A DNA stretch of 64,000 nt from positions 1 to 64,000 of the forward strand of contig JAJFFD010000117.1 of assembly GCA_021776805.1 (NCBI GenBank). The letters are read 5' to 3'. This DNA comes from Planctomycetota bacterium (GTDB lineage: Bacteria > Planctomycetota > UBA1135 > UBA2386). Of this stretch, positions 57,379 to 64,000 are shown piece after piece. The translations under genes and the position numbers were made by a program. The stretch's first letter is position 1; each line of letters starts with the position of its first letter. The notes beneath the pieces were generated by a model. The model was not told the origin of the DNA, searched no databases, and saw only the letters and a list, made by a program, of their open reading frames with translations.

Positions 57379-59741
57379 CCGCCCTGCTCGGTGGCGCTGA
57401 TCGGCGGACGCTGGACATTCTTGGCGCGGTGTCTGGCCAGACGCAGCAGGTCATACTCGCTCTGATCCGAAGTCAGGTCCTGACGACCGGCCTGCATGGC
57501 AGTGATCGCGGCGGTGAGAACGATCTCACGCACTCCCGCATAAGGCGCCAGGATATTGACCGGACGATCCAGGCCGACGAGGAAGGGACCGATTGCCGCA
57601 TCCGCGCCGGTGCATTGGGCCACCTTCTGCGCAACGTTGCCGCTTTCCAGAGATGGGAAGATGAGGACGTTGGCGCGTCCCGAGAGCTTGCTGAAAGGAT
57701 AGAGCTGCTGGCAATGCTCGGGAACCAGAGCGATGTCCGCGTGAATCTCGCCCTCAACTTCCAGGTCGGGTCGCCAGCGGCGGACAAACTCGGTGGCCCG
57801 ACGGACCTTGTCCGAACGCTCATTGCGAACCGATCCAAAATTGCTGAAGGAGAGCATGGCGACTCTCGGATCCACACCGAACTCACTTGCCAAGTCCGAG
57901 CTGAGACAGGCGATTTCGGCGAGTTCCTCGGCACTGGGGTCCAAGGTCAGGGTGGTGTCCGCAAAGAACATCAACTCGTTCTTGATGACCATGAGATGCA
58001 CTCCGGCGACACGCTGTGCATCCGGAGCTGTCCCTACCACTTGCAGCACCGGCCGCAGAGTCTCGGGGAAATTGCCTCCGAGGCCAGCCACCATTCCCGC
58101 TGCATGCCCTTCACGAACCAGCATCGCTGAGAACCAGTTTCGGCCGCGCATTGCCCTGCGGGCATCGTCACGACTCATCCCCTTACGGCCTCGTCTCTCG
58201 AAGAGTCGCTGTTCGAAGTCTGCGGTAAACTCAGAATCACGCGGATCGTAGATCGTGCAACGCCCACTATCGAAGGGCAGATCGAGCTCCAAGCGCTGCG
58301 CGGTCTCTCTAATGACCTTCTCTCGACCGACCAGAATCGGCTGCGTGATCCCTTCGTCGAGAAGTTGGCCTGCAGCCCGCAGAACCTTCTCGTACTCACC
58401 ATCCGCGAGCACGACCCGGCGCGGGCGGCTGCGCGCCTGCTCGAAGGCATAGCGCATGACTTCGCGCTCCTTGCCGAGCAGCTTCTCCAGCTTTAGACGG
58501 TACTCCTCGATATCATTGATAGGCCGCCTGGCGACTCCTGAGAGCGTCGCCGCCAAAGCGACCGCGGGAGCAACCCTGAGTAGCACTCTCGAGTCGAATG
58601 GCTTCGGGATGATGTAACCCGGCCCGAAGCTGAGGTGTTCATCCCCATATGCCTCAGTAACCGAATCGTCCACATCTTCTCGGGCCAGCTCGGCCAGAGC
58701 ATTGACCGCGGCGATCATCATCGCCTCATTGACGGTTGTAGCCCGCGTGTCGAGTGCTCCCCGAAAGATGAATGGGAAACCCAACACGTTGTTGATCTGG
58801 TTGGGATAGTCGCTTCGCCCGGTGGCAACAATTGCATCCGGTCGCGTTTCTCTGGCCAGGTCGTAGGGGATTTCGGGATCGGGATTAGCGAGAGCAAAGA
58901 CGATCGGCTTTTCAGCCATGGACTTCAGCATCTCCGGGGTAACTATCCCCGCGACGGACACACCGATAAAGACATCCGCGTCGACCATGGCATCCGCAAG
59001 GCTGACCCGGTCCGTCTCCACAGCGAACTCCGCCTTGAAGGTGTTCTTCATCGCATCCTCGCGGTCTTTGCGCAGCACTCCCTTGCTGTCGCAGATGAGG
59101 ATGTTCGCAGGATCAACTCCGAGGTGCTGAATAAGTCGGGCCGTGGCCAAAGCAGCCGCCCCCGCACCGGAAAACACCACCCTGATGTCCTCCATGCGCT
59201 TGTTGAAGAGCATCATCGCATTCACCAGCCCAGCACAGATGATGATCGCCGTGCCATGCTGGTCATCATGGAAGACCGGGATGTCCAGCTCCTTGCGAAG
59301 ACGCTCCTCGATCACAAAGCACTCGGGGCCCTTGATATCTTCGAGGTTGATTCCGCCGAATGTGGGCGCCAGGGCTTTGACAGCCTGGCAGAAGCCCTCG
59401 ACATCCGGCGCATCCAATTCGATGTCGAAGACATCGATACCGGCGAATCGCTTGAAGAGCACCCCCTTGCCCTCCATCACCGGCTTACCGGCCATGGGCC
59501 CGATGTTGCCCAGGCCAAGCACCGCTGTGCCATTGGTGATCACCGCGACCAGGTTTCCCTTGGCCGTGTATTCGAAGACCTTCTCAGGATCTGCGTGGAT
59601 CTCTCGGCAGGGCTCGGCCACGCCCGGGGTGTAGGCGAGGGAAAGGTCATGCTGGGTCAAAGTCGGCTTGGTCGGATTGACTTCGACTTTGCCAGCTGGG
59701 GACGAGGAGTGATACCGGAGTGCTTCTTCGCGATCGACCAT
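57375..59741 (-). CDS. maeB: NADP-dependent malic enzyme MaeB with phosphotransacetylase-like domain
   Basis: A 788-residue fusion of the large MaeB type. Residues 1-430 are the malic enzyme: [40 protein letters not shown] (metal ligands) and the NAD(P)-binding [16 protein letters not shown]. The C-terminal 330 residues resemble phosphotransacetylase ([37 protein letters not shown]), normally inactive as a transacetylase and regulatory by acetyl-CoA. It decarboxylates malate to pyruvate, making NADPH. The ATG at 59741 is preferred over the GTG at 59765. Convergent with the histidine kinase; no operon. Confidence 0.94.
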   Translation of the reverse strand: MVDREEALRYHSSSPAGKVEVNPTKPTLTQHDLSLAYTPGVAEPCREIHADPEKVFEYTAKGNLVAVITNGTAVLGLGNIGPMAGKPVMEGKGVLFKRFAGIDVFDIELDAPDVEGFCQAVKALAPTFGGINLEDIKGPECFVIEERLRKELDIPVFHDDQHGTAIIICAGLVNAMMLFNKRMEDIRVVFSGAGAAALATARLIQHLGVDPANILICDSKGVLRKDREDAMKNTFKAEFAVETDRVSLADAMVDADVFIGVSVAGIVTPEMLKSMAEKPIVFALANPDPEIPYDLARETRPDAIVATGRSDYPNQINNVLGFPFIFRGALDTRATTVNEAMMIAAVNALAELAREDVDDSVTEAYGDEHLSFGPGYIIPKPFDSRVLLRVAPAVALAATLSGVARRPINDIEEYRLKLEKLLGKEREVMRYAFEQARSRPRRVVLADGEYEKVLRAAGQLLDEGITQPILVGREKVIRETAQRLELDLPFDSGRCTIYDPRDSEFTADFEQRLFERRGRKGMSRDDARRAMRGRNWFSAMLVREGHAAGMVAGLGGNFPETLRPVLQVVGTAPDAQRVAGVHLMVIKNELMFFADTTLTLDPSAEELAEIACLSSDLASEFGVDPRVAMLSFSNFGSVRNERSDKVRRATEFVRRWRPDLEVEGEIHADIALVPEHCQQLYPFSKLSGRANVLIFPSLESGNVAQKVAQCTGADAAIGPFLVGLDRPVNILAPYAGVREIVLTAAITAMQAGRQDLTSDQSEYDLLRLARHRAKNVQRPPISATEQGG

Positions 59742-59850
59742 GGGACTTGTGGCCCCAGTATGCACTCAGCAGGAAAGACGAGAAGCACCGAAGAGCCGAT
59801 GTGGGCTCATTTAATGGCTAGAATGGCCCTCCCCCTGCTATAAGACCCCG

Positions 59851-61200
59851 GTGGCAGCGACACACCTCCTCATCACCCTTCTCATTGGGCTTCAGGCACC
59901 CCAGGACCGCTCCGAAACCCTGGCCAGGTACCGCCTGGACAGTAAACCCGCAGCGATCACCCGAGGCGACCTGATCCTTGACTTAGCGAGGCGCAACCGA
60001 CGCACCCCTGAGGGCCAGGAGGCGAGGCAAGTCCTCGTCGACCGGGTGCTCATCCAGCGGGCCGCCGAAGCCAGGGGCTTGATGCCGGGGGCCAGCGCAA
60101 TCGCCGCCAAACTGGCACAGCTCGAGGCCGCGATGAAAGCCGGCGGCGAGGATCTAGCGAACATCCTAGAAAAGAAGGGGATGAGCCGCGCAGAATTCCA
60201 GCGGAGCTACGTGACTCTGGTTCTCGCTCACGAGCGCCTGGTCCGAGCCGAGCTAGAGCTGGCCGACGGGGTCGAAGTAAGCCCCGCGCAGCTGCAACTC
60301 TGGCTTGGGGAGGAGCGCGGGAGCATGCAGATCGAGATGGATCCCACCAAGCTCCCCGAATCCGTCGCCGCCAGGGTCGGTGACAAGAACATCGACAGCC
60401 TGAGTTTCGGAGCCCTCCTTCTCGAATCCATGGACCTCGAAGACCGTCGTGAGCGGATCCGACAAATCGTCCTGGGACGACTCCTCGCTGCCCGTGCCAA
60501 GTCACTCGGAATCGTGGTGAGCGAAGCGGATGCCCGGCGCGAGGTTCAATCGCGCAAGCGGCAGATCGAAGCGGATCCGACCTACCAGGGCGTCAGCTAT
60601 GAGCAACTGCTCCAGGCCAGGGGCACGACCATGGACGAATTGGCCCGATCGGAGGTCACCTACGCGAACATTCAGCAGCGCCGAATCGTCCTCGAAGAGC
60701 ACAGCGATGCGGAGCTCCAGGCTGAACTTGACCGGGATCGCGCCGCAGTCTTGGAGCGTCATGGCCCCAAGCGAGACGTGCACATCATATTGCTGCGTGC
60801 AAGTGACCCACCAAATGAGTTCATCCCCCGGACCCACGCCCAGACCATGGAAATGGCGCTGGAGCTACGGGACAAGATCAACAAAGGCATCATGCGCTTC
60901 TCCGAGGCGGCGCGCCTCTACAGCGAGGAACCCCAGACCAAGGGACGCGGTGGCCAGGTGGGTCGGCTATCCGCCAAGAGCAGCAACCTGCCCCCGGAAG
61001 TAATGACTGCTGCCTTCGCAAGCCCGGCGCAACGGGTCCCAGAACCGGTGCCTAGCGATGGCGGCGTCTTCCTGGTCTGGATTGGAGAAATCGATCCACC
61101 GCCCACGGACAGACAGCTCATCGCCGCAATGCGCGCGGAGCTCGCCGGCAAGTTGCAGACAGAGCTGTTCTCCAAGGCCCAGCTGATATTCACCTTCTAG
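59851..61200 (+). CDS. SurA/PpiC-type periplasmic peptidyl-prolyl isomerase
   Basis: A 449-residue protein with a weak N-terminal hydrophobic signal (THLLITLLIGLQAPQ) beginning from a GTG. Two SurA_N-like helical regions (about residues 35-140 and 190-300, each with paired VLVDRVLIQRAAEARG-like helices) precede a parvulin domain at about residues 320-425 (RDVHIILLRAS, INKGIMRFSEAARLYSEEPQTKGRGGQVGRLS, GGVFLVWIGEI). It probably folds or chaperones outer envelope proteins. It is unlike the parvulin lipoprotein at 28 kb in having no lipobox. Single gene, 85 bases from the divergent maeB; its end lies 14 bases from ygfZ (convergent). Confidence 0.88.
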   Translation: MAATHLLITLLIGLQAPQDRSETLARYRLDSKPAAITRGDLILDLARRNRRTPEGQEARQVLVDRVLIQRAAEARGLMPGASAIAAKLAQLEAAMKAGGEDLANILEKKGMSRAEFQRSYVTLVLAHERLVRAELELADGVEVSPAQLQLWLGEERGSMQIEMDPTKLPESVAARVGDKNIDSLSFGALLLESMDLEDRRERIRQIVLGRLLAARAKSLGIVVSEADARREVQSRKRQIEADPTYQGVSYEQLLQARGTTMDELARSEVTYANIQQRRIVLEEHSDAELQAELDRDRAAVLERHGPKRDVHIILLRASDPPNEFIPRTHAQTMEMALELRDKINKGIMRFSEAARLYSEEPQTKGRGGQVGRLSAKSSNLPPEVMTAAFASPAQRVPEPVPSDGGVFLVWIGEIDPPPTDRQLIAAMRAELAGKLQTELFSKAQLIFTF

Positions 61201-61214
61201 GCTGGCAACAGCAA

Positions 61215-62150
61215 TCAGCCCTCGGAAAAGGCACAGACCCGGACCGGCGCTCCCTCCGGGCCCCCGAGGCGCAACTCCGTACCTGGATTGAGAAAGGCCT
61301 CCGCCAAGTAGCCCAAGGCCAGGCTCTCCGCAGATTCCGCCAGCGGCACCGAGGATGTCACTCGCCCGACTGGCTGGCCACCTTCGATTTCATGCAGGCT
61401 CGTGTCCGGGCTACAGACTTCGGCCGAATCCAGGATCAACAGGCTTAACTTCCTATTGACGTGACCATAGGTGTGGATACGGGCCACGATTTCCTGCCCG
61501 GTATAGCAGCCCTTGCTCGTCGAGATGTGATCCTCCAATTGAGCTTCCATGGCCAGGGTCCGCTCGTTGGCATCTACACCCATGCGCAATTCGGCTCGCA
61601 AGATGCGGTGCGCCTCAGCGATCTCGTCTCCAAGCAGAGGTAGCTCGAGCAATCCTGGCAAGCTGGCAAGCGCCGACTCGCTGCCGAAGCATCTGCCCCA
61701 AGTAATCCCCATCCGCCGGCAGGCGATGACCAAGCCTTCCTTGCCAATGGGGCGGCTTGTATCAGGAGCCTGCTCCAGAAAAGCCAAGGCCTCCGGCCCG
61801 AGTACATCGATCGCTGACCAGGCCGCGAGGAGCTCGATGCTCAAGTCCTCACTGAAGTGGTAGCGGTCAAGCAATGCCGCCAGCTTCTCCGCGGACTCGC
61901 GCGGGGTATCGAAGTAGAAGGCCTCCCCCAAGCGGGCGATGCCAGCACGCGCCTCCAGTCGCCCTTTGTTGTTCAGGAAGGCGCCCCAGGTGGCCTTCTC
62001 ATCACCCAAAGCCTGCAGGTCCTGGCTGCAGATTCGCTGCAGGAATTCGGCCGAGTCCGGCCCCTGCACGCGGACCATTTGGTTGGTGGAGGCATGCCTG
62101 GCAGCAGACGGGGACTGGGATCTATTCCAGAAATCTTCGTAAATACCCAT
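61215..62150 (-). CDS. ygfZ: Folate-binding protein YgfZ
   Basis: A 311-residue protein of the GcvT-related YgfZ family, which supports activity of Fe-S enzymes such as MiaB. Hallmark is the CYTGQE motif in STSKGCYTGQEIVARI (about residue 224), with the conserved Cys. The N-terminal tetrahydrofolate-binding region has VRVQGPDSAEFLQRI and NNKGRLEARAGIARL. The C-terminal beta barrel ends with GYLAEAFLNPGTELRL. The ATG at 62150 is preferred over a GTG at 62171. Divergent from iscR-iscS with 126 bases between starts, placing it in an Fe-S locus. Confidence 0.92.
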   Translation of the reverse strand: MGIYEDFWNRSQSPSAARHASTNQMVRVQGPDSAEFLQRICSQDLQALGDEKATWGAFLNNKGRLEARAGIARLGEAFYFDTPRESAEKLAALLDRYHFSEDLSIELLAAWSAIDVLGPEALAFLEQAPDTSRPIGKEGLVIACRRMGITWGRCFGSESALASLPGLLELPLLGDEIAEAHRILRAELRMGVDANERTLAMEAQLEDHISTSKGCYTGQEIVARIHTYGHVNRKLSLLILDSAEVCSPDTSLHEIEGGQPVGRVTSSVPLAESAESLALGYLAEAFLNPGTELRLGGPEGAPVRVCAFSEG

Positions 62151-62188
62151 TGTACAATTACTTAGAACCAATTTAATGGCCCCACTCT

Positions 62189-62217
62189 TGGAAATAGCTG
62201 ATTTTTAGGGCTATTTT
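62189..62217 (+). promoter_or_regulatory. Candidate iscR promoter overlapped by a 7-11-7 inverted repeat
   Basis: -35 TTGGAA (62189-62194), 17-base spacer, -10 TATTTT (62212-62217). The inverted repeat AAATAGC-N11-GCTATTT (62192-62216) covers this promoter, a position suited to repression by an Rrf2 regulator. The 25-base size equals that of IscR type-1 sites, but the sequence does not clearly match the E. coli consensus. Confidence 0.4.
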
Positions 62218-62226
62218 CTTCGATAT

Positions 62227-62251
62227 GCTCCAATGAGCCCCAACTTGGAGC
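62227..62251 (+). promoter_or_regulatory. Second 7-11-7 inverted repeat in the iscR leader
   Basis: GCTCCAA-N11-TTGGAGC is a perfect 7-bp repeat with the same spacer length as the one on the promoter. It could be a second regulator site or an RNA hairpin in the leader. A smaller repeat GAGCT-N5-AGCTC (62248-62262) overlaps its right arm. Confidence 0.35.
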
Positions 62252-62276
62252 TACTTTAGCTCAGCAGACCTGACCC

Positions 62277-62849
62277 ATGATCCGCATCTCGCGAAAAGCT
62301 GACTACGCCATCTTCATCATGACGCACCTGGCACGCCAGGGCTGCGCGGATGGCAGCGCCAACATGAGCGCCCAGGAGCTGGCAGCACACATCCAGCTCA
62401 GCAAGGCCGTGGTCGCCAACCTCCTGAAGGATCTAGCGCGTGCAGGTCTCCTGACTTCCATGCGCGGTGTGCATGGCGGATACAGCCTGGCAAGTTCCAG
62501 CGCAGAGATCAGCCTGCTATCCATTCTGGAGGCGGTCGAAGGACCCTTCTCCCTCGTGGAATGCGCACACGATCGACCCGAAGAGGAAGCGAGCCATGAC
62601 GCTTGCAGCTGCTCCCTCAGCCCCATCTGTCCTTCACGCGGTCCACTGCAGGTCCTGCACGATCGCATAGTCGCACTCATGCAGAATCTTAGCTTGGCAG
62701 AACTCGGTGAGCACGGCAGCGGCCATGCCTTGGCCGCCGTAGGTATCCTCCCCGATTTCAGTTTGCCGCAGGATTCCAAGAATCCAAGCAAGCGATCAAG
62801 CGCGAACAACAAGACCCCGCAAACACCCGAATCGAAGGACCCCCGATGA
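62277..62849 (+). CDS. iscR: Rrf2 family transcriptional regulator, IscR-like
   Basis: A 190-residue regulator. The N-terminal winged helix-turn-helix has the Rrf2 signature (MIRISRKADYAIFIMTHLAR, LSKAVVANLLKDLARAGLLTSMRGVHGGYSLA). Cysteines 96, 110, 112 and 118 (VECAHD, DACSCS, ICPSRGPL) lie where IscR holds its [2Fe-2S] cluster, though the spacing differs from the E. coli 92-98-104 set. The C-terminal 40 residues after 150 are Ser/Lys-rich and not part of the family core. It probably senses Fe-S status and controls its own operon. The stop overlaps iscS by four bases. SufR-like or NsrR-like function is possible. Confidence 0.88.
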   Translation: MIRISRKADYAIFIMTHLARQGCADGSANMSAQELAAHIQLSKAVVANLLKDLARAGLLTSMRGVHGGYSLASSSAEISLLSILEAVEGPFSLVECAHDRPEEEASHDACSCSLSPICPSRGPLQVLHDRIVALMQNLSLAELGEHGSGHALAAVGILPDFSLPQDSKNPSKRSSANNKTPQTPESKDPR

Positions 62850-64000
62850 CCGTGAAGACCCCCGTATACATGGACTACAGCGCCACCACGCCCTGTGATC
62901 CCAGGGTCGTAGAGAAGATGCTGCCCTACTTCAGTCAGGAGTTCGGGAACGCCGCAAGCCGCAACCATGTCTTTGGCTGGAAGGCAGAGAGCGCAGTCGA
63001 CGAGGCACGCGAACAAGTCGCGGCACTGATCAACGCACACCCCAAAGAGATTATCTGGACCAGCGGCTCGACGGAGGCCAACAACCTCGCCATCAAGGGA
63101 GCGGCAGAGATGTACCGCTCCAAGGGCCAGCACATGATCTCCTGCGTGACCGAGCACAAGGCTGTGCTCGATCCACTCCACCATCTCGAGAGCGAGGGCT
63201 TCGAAGTCACCTGGATGGAAGTTGACCGCCAGGGCCATATCGATCTGGAGGCGCTCGGCAAGGCGATCACGGACAAGACCACCCTGATAAGCTTCATGGC
63301 GGGCAACAACGAGACAGGCACCCTGCATGCGATCAAGGAGATCGGCAGGATTGCAAAGGATCGCGGCGTGCTTTTCCACTGCGATGCCACTCAAGCAGCA
63401 GGTCGAATCCCCCTCGATGTCATGGACCAGGGAATCGACTTGATGTCCCTCTCGGCCCACAAGTTCTATGGCCCCAAGGGTGTCGGCTGTCTCTATGTCC
63501 GCCGCAAGAGCCCGCGAGTGCGCTTGGTCCCCATTCTCGACGGTGGTGGTCACGAGCGCGGCATGCGCTCGGGCACTTTGAATGTCACCGGCCTGGTTGG
63601 CATGGGTGAAGCGGCACGGATCGCCCGCGAGGACTTCGACCTGGAAACCAGCAAACTCGCCGGCCTGCGCGACAAGCTAGAACGGGACATCCTCGCGGCC
63701 CTGCCCGATTCAGTCGTCAATGGCGACCCGGAAAACCGCCTCCCCCATCTGAGCAATATCTCCTTCCCCTACGTTGAAGGCGAATCACTCATCATGGGCT
63801 TGAGCGACATCGCCGTTTCCTCAGGCTCCGCCTGCACCTCTGCCAGCCTCGAACCCAGCTACGTCCTGCGCGCCCTCGGCCTCGGTGACGAGTTGGCACA
63901 CAGCTCGATTCGGTTTTCACTCGGCCGCTTCAATACAGCCGAGGAAATCGAATTCGTAACCGAACAAGTCACTAAGGAAGTCACTCGCCTTCGCGAGATG
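62846..64000 (+). CDS. iscS: Cysteine desulfurase IscS, 3' end cut by window edge
   Basis: 385 codons are open from the ATG at 62846 to the right edge, and the family length is about 400, so only a few residues are missing. The N-terminus PVYMDYSATTPCDPRVVEKM is classic IscS/NifS. PLP is bound by Lys in SLSAHKFYGPKGVG (about residue 205), with His in the CVTEHKAVLDPL segment. The catalytic Cys is in SSGSACTSASLEPSYVL (about residue 328), on a loop of group I (IscS) length. It takes sulfur from cysteine and gives it to IscU, MnmA and others. The ATG overlaps the iscR stop (ATGA), so the two are coupled. The next genes (iscU and so on) lie beyond the window. Confidence 0.95.
   Translation, partial: MTVKTPVYMDYSATTPCDPRVVEKMLPYFSQEFGNAASRNHVFGWKAESAVDEAREQVAALINAHPKEIIWTSGSTEANNLAIKGAAEMYRSKGQHMISCVTEHKAVLDPLHHLESEGFEVTWMEVDRQGHIDLEALGKAITDKTTLISFMAGNNETGTLHAIKEIGRIAKDRGVLFHCDATQAAGRIPLDVMDQGIDLMSLSAHKFYGPKGVGCLYVRRKSPRVRLVPILDGGGHERGMRSGTLNVTGLVGMGEAARIAREDFDLETSKLAGLRDKLERDILAALPDSVVNGDPENRLPHLSNISFPYVEGESLIMGLSDIAVSSGSACTSASLEPSYVLRALGLGDELAHSSIRFSLGRFNTAEEIEFVTEQVTKEVTRLREM

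Noticed and set aside
58635-59843. 402-codon plus-strand frame opposite maeB
   Set aside because: Antisense of the malic enzyme core; no domain seen.
62303-63553. 416-codon minus-strand frame opposite iscR and iscS
   Set aside because: Both plus-strand genes carry full family motifs.

Overview
The window is a gene-dense bacterial chromosome segment of roughly 60% GC with no sign of a plasmid, prophage, insertion sequence or CRISPR array. I place it most probably in Planctomycetota or a neighbouring deep-branching Gram-negative phylum. The reasons are a Tat-exported Gfo/Idh/MocA oxidoreductase, a sialate O-acetylesterase, a large secreted beta-propeller protein, many exported TPR proteins, a family of oversized pseudopilins and a eukaryote-type Ser/Thr kinase. 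This is inference from gene content and not a phylogenetic result. Both edges cut genes: a subtilisin-like protease on the left and a cysteine desulfurase on the right.

Left part (1-27 kb). A secreted S8 protease, a stand-alone pseudopilin and a HEAT-repeat lipoprotein come first, then an HU protein. The tRNA thiolase MnmA is divergent from YajC, and YajC overlaps a YraN nuclease-fold gene that appears to start at CTG. Next is an operon of a polyprenyl-phosphate sugar transferase followed by a three-gene serine pathway (serA, a SerB-like HAD phosphatase and a class V aminotransferase in the SerC role). A Tat-exported oxidoreductase lies divergent from a Xer recombinase. After it comes a 2-oxoacid:ferredoxin oxidoreductase pair (korA, korB). 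A minus-strand series follows: sialate O-acetylesterase, UMF1-type transporter, an MFS/spermidine-synthase-like/TPR membrane protein, a sodium/solute symporter and a beta-propeller protein. This looks like uptake and breakdown of glycan-derived or other organic substrates. A tRNA-Glu(UUC) with its own promoter and terminator separates this block from the next.

Central part (27.1-46.1 kb). One minus-strand operon of about 19 kb and 12 genes, most overlapping or only a few bases apart, encodes a type II secretion/type IV pilus-like inner-membrane platform and pseudopilus. It holds an FHA protein, a fused PilM/PilN (GspL-like) protein, a GspM/PilO-like protein, a GspC-placed TPR protein, pseudopilins resembling GspG, GspH, GspK, GspJ and GspI, two exported accessory proteins (one with a C-terminal zinc-ribbon, one a parvulin lipoprotein) and ScpB. 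Several components carry what look like beta-sandwich or carbohydrate-binding-like domains. The GspK-like subunit is 1743 residues and shares a repeated short module with the GspJ-like subunit. No secretin, assembly ATPase or platform GspF lies in the window. This is the most novel-looking system here.

Right part (46.4-64 kb). RsmE and RadC converge. A TPR/gluzincin protein, RecQ and a B12-binding radical SAM enzyme follow. A signalling cluster comes next: a Ser/Thr kinase overlapping a YkgJ-type cysteine-rich protein, a divergent single-ring Clp/HSP100 ATPase and a membrane histidine kinase. MaeB malic enzyme and a SurA-like foldase follow. The window ends in an iron-sulfur locus: ygfZ is divergent from an iscR-like regulator overlapping iscS, and their short AT-rich spacer contains two perfect 7-11-7 inverted repeats, one lying on a plausible promoter.
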